A DNA stretch of 9,122 bases from Marmoricola sp. (GTDB lineage Bacteria > Actinomycetota > Actinomycetes > Propionibacteriales > Nocardioidaceae). Below are positions 1-6,421 of the stretch, one piece after another. Numbering within the stretch: the stretch's first letter is position 1; every line of letters begins with the position of its first letter. The position numbers and the translations under genes were made by a program. Below the pieces are notes generated by a model, which ran no database searches, was not told where the DNA came from, and worked only from the letters and a program-made list of their open reading frames with translations. The stretch spans positions 1 to 9,122 of the forward strand of contig JASLCW010000383.1 in assembly GCA_030151765.1 (NCBI GenBank), given 5' to 3'.

Positions 1-189
1 GAGCGCGACCACCTCGACGTCGTCGGGGCTGGGGCTCTTCTCCTTGATCTGCAGCGACTGCTCGACGGCGTACTCGTCGAGCTCGGAGAGCAGACCGGGG
101 ACGGCGGCGCGGTCGACGGTCAGGTCGGACTCGAACTTCTGGTCCGCACTGGCGTCCGGCACGTACTTCACACAGACAACAATCTTCAT
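1..189 (-). CDS. etfB: Electron transfer flavoprotein beta subunit, N-terminal part (runs off left edge)
   Basis: The beta subunit pairs with EtfA to form the soluble FAD/AMP-containing flavoprotein that takes electrons from acyl-CoA and other dehydrogenases and passes them to the respiratory chain through ETF:quinone oxidoreductase. Only the first 63 residues are present. They begin MKIVVCVKYVPDA, the typical ETF-beta opening, and continue with a stretch containing LSELDEYAVEQSLQIKE, the conserved 'N/D-x-D-E/x-AVE' helix of this family. The start is the ATG read from 189, because this gives the conserved N-terminus. It sits just downstream of an unusual ribosome-binding arrangement, described separately. 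An etfA gene would be expected beyond the left edge. The enoyl-CoA hydratase gene upstream on the same strand fits a role in beta-oxidation electron flow. Full-length family members are about 260 residues. Confidence 0.93.
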   Translation of the reverse strand, partial: MKIVVCVKYVPDASADQKFESDLTVDRAAVPGLLSELDEYAVEQSLQIKEKSPSPDDVEVVAL

Positions 190-219
190 GTTTGGCTCGG
201 CCCCCGCGGGGCCCCTCCT
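190..219 (-). promoter_or_regulatory. etfB ribosome binding site separated from ATG by a hairpin
   Basis: On the minus strand a perfect AGGAGG (219 to 214) lies 24 bases before the etfB ATG, too far for normal initiation. Directly after it comes a perfect hairpin, GGCCCC-GCG-GGGGCC (213 to 199). Nine bases (198 to 190) then lead to the ATG. If the hairpin folds, the effective spacing is about nine bases, which is normal. No start codon lies at the usual distance from the AGGAGG. The sequence shows the arrangement; the bridging role is inferred. Confidence 0.6.
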
Positions 220-239
220 GAACTAGAGACGGTGGATGC

Positions 240-245
240 AGATTA
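240..245 (-). promoter_or_regulatory. Possible -10 element for etfB
   Basis: Read on the minus strand this is TAATCT, matching the actinobacterial -10 pattern TANNNT. Transcription would start near 233, giving a leader of about 45 bases that contains the AGGAGG and its hairpin. No convincing -35 hexamer is visible, so this is weak. Confidence 0.25.
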
Positions 246-265
246 CTTGCGGGTCACATGGCCCG

Positions 266-286
266 CCTACCCGGAGCCCGGGTGGG
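266..286 (-). terminator. Terminator-like hairpin after the membrane protein gene
   Basis: Starting 13 bases after the stop codon of the membrane protein gene, the minus-strand transcript can form a hairpin. Its 6-bp ACCCGG/CCGGGT stem closes a 3-base loop, and two further G-C pairs lie beyond one C-A mismatch. No run of U follows, as is common for actinobacterial terminators, so the call rests on the fold and its position between two genes. Confidence 0.4.
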
Positions 287-299
287 TTCGGTCACACGG

Positions 300-686
300 T
301 CACGACCTGCGCTTGACGTCGGGGCGCAGGACGGAGCGAAGGACATTGCCGACGATCATGTAGACGATCGCCCCCAATCCCCAATTGCAGACCGCGTTGA
401 GCTTGACGGCATTGTCGCCGGTGAAGGCGAAGACGCCGTTGTCACGGGAGAAAGGCCCGTCGAAGAAGTTGTCGAGGTTGAGGATCGTCCTGACCAGCAC
501 GTTGTTGGTGCTGATCGCCGGCTGACCCACGACCAGGAGAGCTCCGATCGCGAGCAGGACGGCGACGGTCGTGAAGACGATCTTGACGAGCAGCGCCATG
601 TGCTGGCGGAGTTCGTCGATCTCGTGCTGGTGACGTTCCTTGCTGTCCCCGAAGGGCTCGTCACCCGATCGCATCCTGGCCGGCAT
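300..686 (-). CDS. Small two-helix membrane protein of unknown function
   Basis: A 128-residue protein I do not recognise. The N-terminus (about residues 1-30) is charged and cytoplasmic-looking, and rich in His, Glu, Arg and Asp. The first membrane helix spans about residues 31-54 (ALLVKIVFTTVAVLLAIGALLVV). A loop of about 40 residues follows, containing NLDNFFDGPFSRDNGVFAF. The second hydrophobic helix is at about residues 97-115 and ends in a basic tail (RPDVKRRS). The start is the ATG read from 686, with GGAGG eight bases upstream. The gene begins 31 bases after the crotonase gene's stop, so co-transcription is likely. Positive charges at both ends suggest both termini lie in the cytoplasm with a periplasm-side loop. 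The good ribosome binding site, clear membrane pattern and operon position argue that it is real, though its role is unknown. Confidence 0.75.
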   Translation of the reverse strand: MPARMRSGDEPFGDSKERHQHEIDELRQHMALLVKIVFTTVAVLLAIGALLVVGQPAISTNNVLVRTILNLDNFFDGPFSRDNGVFAFTGDNAVKLNAVCNWGLGAIVYMIVGNVLRSVLRPDVKRRS

Positions 687-717
687 CTGCTTCGCCTCCG
701 TCCCCTGCTCAGAGGGG

Positions 718-1497
718 TCAGCGCCCCTCGAACTGCGCCTTGCCCGGGCCGCTCTCCACGAACGACTTCATGCCGATACTACGGTCACGCGTCGCGAACA
801 CCGACGCGAACTGGTGCCGCTCGATGGCAAGGCCGGTCTCGAGGTCCGACTCCAGACCGCGGTCGATCGCCTCCTTGGCGGCACGTACGGCGTAGGTGGC
901 GGCGTTGGCGAACTGGGCCGCCCAGGCGACCGCCTCGGCGTACACCTGGTCGGCCGGGACGATCTTGTCCACGAGGCCGATCTGGAGTGCCTCGTCCGCC
1001 TTCACGAAGCGGCCGGTGAAGATCAGGTCCTTGGCCTTGCTCGGGCCGACCAGGCGGCTGAGCCGCTGGGTGCCACCGGCACCGGGGATGATGCCGAGGA
1101 GGACCTCGGGCTGACCGAAGACCGCGTTGTCGGCGGCGATCCGGATGTCCGCGGCGAGCGCCAGTTCGCAACCGCCGCCCAGGGCATAGCCGTTGACCGC
1201 GGCGACGACGGGCTTGGGAATGCGGGCGATGTCGTTGACCGCCTGCTGGATCGGCCCCGCCGCGTCGACCATGTCGGTGTAGTCGAATTCGGCCATCTCG
1301 GTGACGTCGTTGCCCGCGGCGAAGATGCGCTCGCCGCCCCAGATCACGACAGCCTTCACGTCGTCGCGCGCGGTTGCCTCGGCCGCGGCCTCGCGCAGCC
1401 CGGCCTGGACGGCGAGGCTGATCGCATTCATCTTGGGCCGGTCGAGCCGGATGGTGCCGACCCCGTCGGTGACCTCGAGACGGACGAACTCAGACAT
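718..1497 (-). CDS. Enoyl-CoA hydratase/isomerase (crotonase family)
   Basis: A 259-residue crotonase-fold enzyme, the normal length for a single-domain enoyl-CoA hydratase, which adds water to trans-2-enoyl-CoA in fatty-acid or amino-acid breakdown. The first oxyanion-hole segment is IFAAGNDVTEM (about residues 58-68), and the second is NGYALGGGCELAL (102-114). Two glutamates, E111 (GGGCE) and E131 (GQPEVLLGIIPGAGGTQRL), are 20 residues apart, exactly as are the catalytic pair Glu144/Glu164 of rat mitochondrial enoyl-CoA hydratase. Both are present, so hydratase activity is more likely than a decarboxylase or isomerase-only role. The substrate chain length cannot be read from sequence. The ATG read from 1497 is preceded by AGGGAG with an eight-base gap. 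The gene lies 33 bases after galK and 31 before the membrane protein, with etfB further on, consistent with a beta-oxidation context. Confidence 0.93.
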   Translation of the reverse strand: MSEFVRLEVTDGVGTIRLDRPKMNAISLAVQAGLREAAAEATARDDVKAVVIWGGERIFAAGNDVTEMAEFDYTDMVDAAGPIQQAVNDIARIPKPVVAAVNGYALGGGCELALAADIRIAADNAVFGQPEVLLGIIPGAGGTQRLSRLVGPSKAKDLIFTGRFVKADEALQIGLVDKIVPADQVYAEAVAWAAQFANAATYAVRAAKEAIDRGLESDLETGLAIERHQFASVFATRDRSIGMKSFVESGPGKAQFEGR

Positions 1498-1530
1498 GAC
1501 TGTGGCTCCCTGTCGCAGTGGATGAACAGG

Positions 1531-2607
1531 TCACGACTCTAGACGGCGGGCACCGGCGGCCGGTCGGGCGGTGAGGAAGGCGGGTTCGGCGAGGCCGGCC
1601 GCCCCGAAGGCCCGTCGTACGGCGACCGTCACGGCATCGAGGTCTCCGGTCAGTGCGATCGCGCTGCCGCCGAAGCCTCCCCCGGTCATCCGGGCGCCGA
1701 GAGCACCTGCCGCCAGCGCCGCGTCGACGGCGAGATCGAGCTCGGCGCAGCTGACCTCGTAGTCGTCGCGCAGGGACACGTGGGAGGCCGTGAGCAGCTC
1801 ACCGACGGCCTCGAGGCGGCCGTCGTCGAGGAGCGCGACGACCTCGAGCACGCGGATGTTCTCGGTGACCACGTGCCGGGCGCGACGCCGGACGAGTTCG
1901 TCGCCGATCGTCGCCACCTGCTCGATCGTGGCCTCGCGAAGGCTGTCGACGCCTAGAGCTCGGGCGGCAGCCTCGCACTCGGTACGACGTCGTGCGTACT
2001 GACCGTCGGCGAGCGCGTGATGCACCCGGGTGTCGATCACGAGGACGTGGAGTCCGTGCTCCTCCGGGGCGAAGGGCACCTGCCGCGTGTTGCCGTCCCG
2101 ACAGTCGAGCAGCAAGGCATGACCCGCGCGACAGAGCAGGCTGGCGCTCTGGTCCAGGATGCCCGTGGGCGCCCCGACGAAGTCGTTCTCCGCTCGCTGC
2201 GCGATCCGCACCAGACGCTCGCGGGTGAGCCCGAGCCCGAGCAGTTCGTCGATCGCCAGCGCGAGCGAGCACTCGAGGGCCGCGCTCGATGACAGACCCG
2301 CTCCGATCGGGACATCCCCGGTGACCTCGATCGCCAACTCGGGCACGTCGTACCCCTCGGCGCGGAAGGCCCCGACGACGCCTTCGGCGTACTCGTGGCC
2401 AAGGTCGCCGGCACCCGAGGCGAAGGTGTAGGCATCCGCCTCCGACACCCGTGCCCGGCAGGTCTGCTCCAGCGCGATGGGCAGCACCCAGCCGTCGTTG
2501 TAGTCGGTGTGCTCGCCGATCAGGTTCACCCGGCCCGGCGCCGCCCAGGTTCCGGAACTGTGTCGCACCCGGTCAGCCTGCCATGGTTGTTGGTGCTCAT
2601 CGCGCAA
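1531..2607 (-). CDS. galK: Galactokinase (GHMP kinase family)
   Basis: This enzyme phosphorylates alpha-D-galactose to galactose-1-phosphate with ATP, the first committed step of the Leloir pathway, in the cytoplasm. It has 358 residues (the family usually has 370-400). All three GHMP signatures are present: the galactose-binding signature GRVNLIGEHTDYNDG (about residues 25-39), the ATP-binding loop PIGAGLSSSAALE (about 100-112) and the C-terminal MTGGGFGGSAIAL. The family's catalytic Asp region is also recognisable as GILDQSASLL. The start is uncertain. The longest frame uses TTG at 2607 with a weak AAGG upstream, and a GTG at 2568 would shorten the protein by 13 residues. Bacterial relatives usually have about 20 residues before the first motif, which favours the longer form. 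No galT or galE of standard type is in the window. The gene heads the minus-strand block and diverges from the HIT-like gene. Confidence 0.93.
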   Translation of the reverse strand: MRDEHQQPWQADRVRHSSGTWAAPGRVNLIGEHTDYNDGWVLPIALEQTCRARVSEADAYTFASGAGDLGHEYAEGVVGAFRAEGYDVPELAIEVTGDVPIGAGLSSSAALECSLALAIDELLGLGLTRERLVRIAQRAENDFVGAPTGILDQSASLLCRAGHALLLDCRDGNTRQVPFAPEEHGLHVLVIDTRVHHALADGQYARRRTECEAAARALGVDSLREATIEQVATIGDELVRRRARHVVTENIRVLEVVALLDDGRLEAVGELLTASHVSLRDDYEVSCAELDLAVDAALAAGALGARMTGGGFGGSAIALTGDLDAVTVAVRRAFGAAGLAEPAFLTARPAAGARRLES

Positions 2608-2633
2608 GGCTGCCTTGGGTTACGCACCGTCGG

Positions 2634-2696
2634 CGGGTCACGCTGATCTTCTGGTCACCGGAAACCAGGAGTAGGTCGCCAGCGGCGCGTGACCCG
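2634..2696. promoter_or_regulatory. Widely spaced 10-bp inverted repeat in the galK divergent promoter region
   Basis: CGGGTCACGC (2634-2643) and its exact reverse complement GCGTGACCCG (2687-2696) lie in the 136-base gap between galK and the divergent HIT-like gene. A third, partial copy of the core, GGTCAC, is at 2653-2658. The arm centres are 53 bases apart, about five helical turns, so two bound regulators would face the same side of the DNA. This suggests a paired operator controlling both directions, but no regulator gene is in the window. The rest of the gap (2608-2743) shows no convincing -10/-35 pair. Confidence 0.35.
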
Positions 2697-2761
2697 AAGC
2701 AGCGCCCACGCGTCCCCGAACCGGAGAACCACCACCACGACCGATGCTGCAGGATGAACCC

Positions 2762-3367
2762 GTGCCTGAATCCGCAGAAGAGGTCTATGCCCGCGTGGTT
2801 GCCCAGGTCGGCGTCGACGGACACCTGCCGATGCCGTCGTACGGCGAGTGGGACATCTTCCCGTGGGTGGGCGACAACCTGCGCCCGCGCGTCGTGCAGC
2901 CGCCCTCGGACGAACCGGCCCGCCAGGGCGAGGACGCGGCCTCGTGTGGCTGCACGGGCGAGCCGCATGCGCGCGCGATCTGGACCGATGGCGTCTGGGA
3001 GGTCCGCCCCGCCGGCCAACCGTCCGGGATGCCCCTGGTGCTCTTCATCTGCCCGCTCGCCCACCTCGACTACGAAGACCTGGACGAGGAGATGGCGGCC
3101 TCGCTCGGCGTACTCAGCGTGCGCATCTCGAAGATCATCTCCGCCATGCCCAACATCGGACGGGTGCACGTGATGAAGGCCGGCGACGGCGCCGCACACC
3201 TGCACCTCTGGGTGATGGCCCGGACCGCGCGGATGACGCACATCCTCGGCAGCCCCGCGATCGAGTGGGACGAGATCCTGCCACCCGGGCCCGAGGAGAT
3301 CTGGCAGGCCGACCTGCGCCATGTGGCCGCCGCACTCGCGGGGACATCCGGTCGCGCACTGGTGTAG
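2762..3367 (+). CDS. HIT-superfamily-like protein of unknown substrate
   Basis: About 201 residues, with no exact match I can name. The C-terminal half resembles the histidine-triad fold. A segment like the HIT 'PGH-LVIPK-H...DL' strand-turn is present as PSGMPLVLFICPLAHLDYEDL (about 87-107), followed by a long helix and then DGAAHLHLWVMAR (142-154). HLHLW matches the first two histidines of HxHxH with Trp in place of the third. The middle His, the nucleophile in HIT proteins and GalT, is H148. Upstream, CGCTGEPHARAIW (62-74) resembles the Cys-x-x-Cys/His metal-binding region of such proteins. The start is probably GTG 2762, with AGGA six to seven bases upstream; ATG 2744 is in frame but lacks a ribosome binding site. 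The gene ends 21 bases before the MFS gene, so the two are probably co-transcribed. It is likely a nucleotide hydrolase or transferase, but the family call is inferred by eye. Confidence 0.6.
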   Translation: MPESAEEVYARVVAQVGVDGHLPMPSYGEWDIFPWVGDNLRPRVVQPPSDEPARQGEDAASCGCTGEPHARAIWTDGVWEVRPAGQPSGMPLVLFICPLAHLDYEDLDEEMAASLGVLSVRISKIISAMPNIGRVHVMKAGDGAAHLHLWVMARTARMTHILGSPAIEWDEILPPGPEEIWQADLRHVAAALAGTSGRALV

Positions 3368-3388
3368 CCGACAGGGAAGAATCACCGT

Positions 3389-4663
3389 GTGACCGACAAG
3401 CGCCCGCTCCCCCGCGAGATCTGGGTACTGGTCGCCTCGGCCTTCGTTATCGCGATCGGCTACGGGCTGATCTCACCGGTGCTCCCGGCGTACGCACGCT
3501 CCTTCGACGTGGGTGTCGCGGCGGCCTCGGTCATCGTGTCCGCCTTCGCCTTCTTCCGGCTGGTCTTCGCGCCGGCGGGCGGGGTGCTGGTCGGGCGGCT
3601 CGGGGAACGGCCCGTCTACCTGATCGGCCTGCTGATCGTGGCGGTGTCGACGGGCGCCACGGCCTTCGCCCACGACTACACGCAGCTGCTGATCTTCCGC
3701 GGGCTCGGCGGCATCGGCTCCACGATGTTCACGGTGTCGGCGATGGCGCTGCTGGTCCGGGTGACACCGCCGGGGCAGCGTGGCCGGACGTCGTCGCTGT
3801 ACTCCTCGGCCTTCCTGCTCGGCGGCATGCTCGGGCCGGCACTCGGCGGCGCGCTCGCCGGCTTCGGCATGCGGGTGCCCTTCGTCGTCTACGCCGTCGC
3901 GCTGCTCATCGCCGCCTCGGTGGTCGGCATCTTCCTGCGCACCGATCCCGCGGTCGGCGCCACCGACGGGCCGGTTCGCGTCGCGATGCGGGTCCGCGAG
4001 GCTCTCGGCAGCAGGGGCTACCGGGCAGCCCTGGCCGGTGCCTTCGCCAATGGCTGCGCCAACTTCGGCGTTCGCGCCGCCGTCATCCCCCAGTTCGTCC
4101 TGGTGGTGCACAAGGGTGCCTGGGTCGCCGGTGCCGCACTCGCCGTCTCCGCCGTCGGTACGGCGATCACGCTGCAGTTCTCCGGACCGGCCAGTGACCG
4201 GATCGGACGGCGCCCCCTCGTGCTCGTCGGGCTCATCGTGACCGCAGCCAGCTTCGCCGGACTCGCCCTCACGCACTCACTCTTCCTGCTCTTCGCGATG
4301 TGCATCGTCGAAGGCATCGGCGCCGGCCTGATCAACCCCGGCCAGCAGGCGACCGTGGCCGATGTGATCGGCCAGGAGCGCAGCGGCGGCAAGGCCCTCG
4401 CCGCCTTCCAGATGTGTCAGGACGCGGGCGCGATCCTCGGGCCGGTCGCGATCGGCTTCGTCGCCGACCGGGTCGGCTTCGGCTGGGCCTTCACCGTCGC
4501 CGCGGCCGTGTGCGCCGTCGCCGCACTCGCCTGGCTCGACCCCGCGGCCGAGACCTCACCCCTCCGTGGCGCGCCGGCCCCCGGCAATCCGGAAGACCAC
4601 CGGGCTGCGCTCGGAGACGTCGCGATGGGTGACCATGACGACAGCGCGGCTGCCGTCGAGTAG
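3389..4663 (+). CDS. MFS transporter, DHA1 drug:H+ antiporter-like, 12 membrane helices
   Basis: A 424-residue inner-membrane carrier. Hydrophobic segments run from about residue 11 to 382 in a 6+6 pattern, with the charged middle loop at about 184-212 (RTDPAVGATDG...RVREALGSRG). Motif A after helix 2 is seen as GRLGERPVYLIG (69-80), with its second-half echo SDRIGRRPLVLVG (269-281). Motif C of antiporters is GGMLGPALGG (145-154) in helix 5. These point to proton-driven efflux of a small molecule, but the substrate is unknown. The GTG start at 3389 has AGGGAAGA (3373-3380) eight bases upstream. The last 35 residues (390-424) are polar, lie after helix 12, and overlap the opposite-strand ABC exporter gene, so they look like an added tail rather than family sequence. 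The neighbouring HIT-like gene is probably in the same transcript. Self-protection against the nearby peptide is possible but not shown. Confidence 0.9.
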   Translation: MTDKRPLPREIWVLVASAFVIAIGYGLISPVLPAYARSFDVGVAAASVIVSAFAFFRLVFAPAGGVLVGRLGERPVYLIGLLIVAVSTGATAFAHDYTQLLIFRGLGGIGSTMFTVSAMALLVRVTPPGQRGRTSSLYSSAFLLGGMLGPALGGALAGFGMRVPFVVYAVALLIAASVVGIFLRTDPAVGATDGPVRVAMRVREALGSRGYRAALAGAFANGCANFGVRAAVIPQFVLVVHKGAWVAGAALAVSAVGTAITLQFSGPASDRIGRRPLVLVGLIVTAASFAGLALTHSLFLLFAMCIVEGIGAGLINPGQQATVADVIGQERSGGKALAAFQMCQDAGAILGPVAIGFVADRVGFGWAFTVAAAVCAVAALAWLDPAAETSPLRGAPAPGNPEDHRAALGDVAMGDHDDSAAAVE

Positions 4664-6256
4664 CTGATCCAGGATCTGCGCCTCGGTCTCGGCGTCCAGG
4701 GCGCTGGTGGCCTCGTCGAGCACCAGGAGTTCGGGGAAGCGCAGCAGCGCCCGGGCGATGCAGAGTCGCTGCTGCTCGCCTCCGGAGAGCTCCGCGAGCT
4801 CCTGGAGCGGCGCCTGGAGACCCCCGGGCAGCGCCCGGACGACCTCCGCCAGCCCCGCCACCCGCAACACCTCCCAAGCATCCTCCTCGGTCGGTACGAC
4901 GCCTGGCTGCACCGACCAGACCAGGTTGTCCCACACCGTGCCCGGGACCAGCACCGTCTGCTGCGGCACGTAGCCGATGCGCCGGCGCCAGGCGGCGAGG
5001 TCGGTGACCGGCCGGCCGTCGACGACGACCGATCCGGCCTCCGGCCGCAACAACCCGAGTACGACGTCGAGCAGGGTGCTCTTGCCCGCACCACTCGGTC
5101 CGGCGATGACGACGACGCCACGACGAGGGATGTCCAGATCGATCCGCTCGAGCGCGAGAGTGCTCTCGCCGGCGTACCGGACGGAGACCTCGCGCAGCGA
5201 GACCAGGGGCCCGGCGGACGCCACGCGGCCCTCGGCCGGGAGGCTCGCGACGGTCGGTTCGGGGTGGGCCCGCGCCTCGGCACCGAAACCGAGCAGCCGC
5301 TCCACGGCACCGGCGTCGTTGGCGAAGAGCTGGGTGGCGGTCAACAGCGCCTGCGCCGAGTTCAGCACCCGGATCGCGACGACGGCCAGCGTGGCCATCT
5401 GCGGCAGGGACATGCCGGCGGCACGGCCGATCAGGATCATCACGAGGATCGCGGCGACGCCGGCCACCCCGAAGGCCGCATTGATGGCGGCGCTGCGATT
5501 CACGAAGCTGCGCCGTACGCCGCGCAGCCGGGCCGCCTCCGAGCCGACGATCTCCGACCACGCCGACGACGCATCGTGGGCCCGCATCACCCGCACCGAG
5601 GACAGCGAGTCGCTCAGCGCGGCGCCGAAGCCGGCGAGCCGGTCGGACAGCGTGCGCCCGATCCGTACGGCGTGCCCGACGGATCGTGAGGCGAACCAGG
5701 CGACGATGATCAGCGCGATCGTGACCATGCCACCGATGAGCGGCGAGAGCAGGATCGCCACGAGCGCCGAGGCGACCAGCACCGCGCCGGCGATCACCAG
5801 GTTGAGCAGCGTGGCCAGGGCGGCATTCACCCGTTCCACATCCGTCGTCAGCCGCTGTACGACGTGACTCCGGCGCTGGTTCGACAGGAAGGCCCAGTCG
5901 GCCGCGTAGAGGTCGTCGATGAGGGCGAGCCGCAGCGTGTCGACCGTGGTGAGCTGGATGTTCACCGCGAGCACGGCTGCGCGCCACTGCCCGAGGCCGC
6001 GCAGCGCGACCACGACCACGACCAGCCCGAAGGCCACGGGCACGGACAGATGCACCGACAGACCGGGCACACCGAGACGGTCATGCCCGCCCAGCGCCTG
6101 GATGACGGGCACCAGCAGCACCAGCGCCGCGCCCTCGCTGACCGCGACGAGCAATTGCAGCGCGACGAGCCTGAGCAACCGTCCGCGGCCCACCGTGCGG
6201 GCCATCAGCCCGAGGCACAGCCGCACCTGGCCGATCACGTCTCCACTCAGTCGCAC
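4556..6256 (-). CDS. ABC exporter, fused membrane and ATPase domains (RiPP cluster D-type transporter)
   Basis: A 566-residue half-transporter, expected to work as a homodimer in the inner membrane, most likely exporting the product of the divergent peptide operon. The membrane domain covers about residues 25-315, with hydrophobic helices near 28-52, 72-98, 150-190 and 262-305. The ATPase domain has every motif: Walker A GPSGAGKST (386-394), Q-loop Q432 (YVPQQ), signature LSGGEQQR (490-497), Walker B LLVLDE (510-515), D-loop SALD (518-521) and H-loop H544. There is no N-terminal C39 peptidase domain, so leader removal must be done by another protein, here the B2 peptidase. The length and layout match transporters of lasso-peptide clusters. 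The start is GTG at 6256, directly downstream of a -10-like TAGTGT, suggesting leaderless mRNA. Its last 35 codons, including the H-loop, overlap the MFS gene. Confidence 0.93.
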   Translation of the reverse strand: MRLSGDVIGQVRLCLGLMARTVGRGRLLRLVALQLLVAVSEGAALVLLVPVIQALGGHDRLGVPGLSVHLSVPVAFGLVVVVVALRGLGQWRAAVLAVNIQLTTVDTLRLALIDDLYAADWAFLSNQRRSHVVQRLTTDVERVNAALATLLNLVIAGAVLVASALVAILLSPLIGGMVTIALIIVAWFASRSVGHAVRIGRTLSDRLAGFGAALSDSLSSVRVMRAHDASSAWSEIVGSEAARLRGVRRSFVNRSAAINAAFGVAGVAAILVMILIGRAAGMSLPQMATLAVVAIRVLNSAQALLTATQLFANDAGAVERLLGFGAEARAHPEPTVASLPAEGRVASAGPLVSLREVSVRYAGESTLALERIDLDIPRRGVVVIAGPSGAGKSTLLDVVLGLLRPEAGSVVVDGRPVTDLAAWRRRIGYVPQQTVLVPGTVWDNLVWSVQPGVVPTEEDAWEVLRVAGLAEVVRALPGGLQAPLQELAELSGGEQQRLCIARALLRFPELLVLDEATSALDAETEAQILDQLLDGSRAVVMVTHRDVSERSPVVFRIAGGRRATEG

Positions 6257-6268
6257 GGCGCCACACTA
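6257..6268 (-). promoter_or_regulatory. -10 element of a leaderless promoter for the ABC exporter
   Basis: Read on the minus strand, TAGTGT (6268 to 6263) matches TANNNT. It is followed by exactly six bases and then the GTG start at 6256. This is the spacing of actinobacterial leaderless promoters, where transcription begins at the first base of the start codon. No Shine-Dalgarno sequence precedes this GTG, in agreement. No clear -35 is seen. Confidence 0.55.
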
Positions 6269-6310
6269 GAGGTCCCCGTTGGTACCAGCGGACGAATTGT
6301 CCCGAGCAGG

Positions 6311-6342
6311 CGCGGAGTAGTCCGAACGGACTATTTTCCGCG
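6311..6342. promoter_or_regulatory. 32-bp extended dyad between the divergent exporter and precursor genes
   Basis: The centre is a perfect palindrome, TAGTCCG-AA-CGGACTA (6318-6333). It is flanked by a second matching pair, CGCGGA (6311-6316) and TCCGCG (6337-6342), offset by one base on the left and three on the right. It lies in the 165-base gap between the ABC exporter and the peptide precursor, about 69 bases upstream of the exporter's presumed start and 96 upstream of the precursor ATG. It is most likely a regulator binding site; it could also fold as an RNA hairpin if transcription begins upstream of it. No regulator gene is in the cluster. Confidence 0.5.
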
Positions 6343-6373
6343 TGCCCATGGTGCCTGCATGACCCCGACGCCC

Positions 6374-6379
6374 TACGCT
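6374..6379 (+). promoter_or_regulatory. Possible -10 element for the precursor operon
   Basis: TACGCT fits TANNNT and lies 42 bases before the precursor ATG, giving a leader of about 35 bases. No recognisable -35 is placed correctly. TATTTT at 6332-6337, overlapping the dyad, is an alternative. Confidence 0.25.
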
Positions 6380-6409
6380 CGTTAAGACCCGCACAGGGAA
6401 CATCTGATT

Positions 6410-6415
6410 GAGGAG
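6410..6415 (+). promoter_or_regulatory. Strong ribosome binding site of the precursor gene
   Basis: GAGGAG lies six bases before the ATG at 6422. It decides the start of the short precursor gene and is much stronger than anything in front of the next gene, as expected when a precursor peptide is needed in excess over its enzymes. Confidence 0.8.
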
Positions 6416-6421
6416 TGCGAC

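Noticed and set aside
289..304. Tandem CGGTCACA/CGGTCACG repeat near the end of the membrane protein gene, sharing GGTCAC with the galK region
   Set aside because: It overlaps the stop codon region. GGTCAC is frequent in this GC-rich DNA, and two copies without dyad symmetry are not enough to call a site.
258..1542. Long plus-strand open frames across the membrane protein and crotonase genes
   Set aside because: They are antisense to well-supported genes, are rich in Arg, Gly, Asp and Pro as expected from GC-rich shadow frames, and show no recognisable domain.
2848..4276. Long alternative frames over the HIT-like and MFS genes on both strands
   Set aside because: They overlap clear coding frames and have Arg/Pro-rich low-complexity translations without motifs or ribosome binding sites.
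3389..4663. The MFS gene as a dedicated RiPP exporter or immunity gene
   Set aside because: It is convergent to the cluster and grouped with the HIT-like gene; the ABC exporter already fills the export role, so a functional link is unsupported.
6359..6385. An eight-codon reading frame (MTPTPYAR) upstream of the precursor, in the same frame
   Set aside because: It has no ribosome binding site and nothing distinguishes it from chance; a leader-peptide role cannot be supported.
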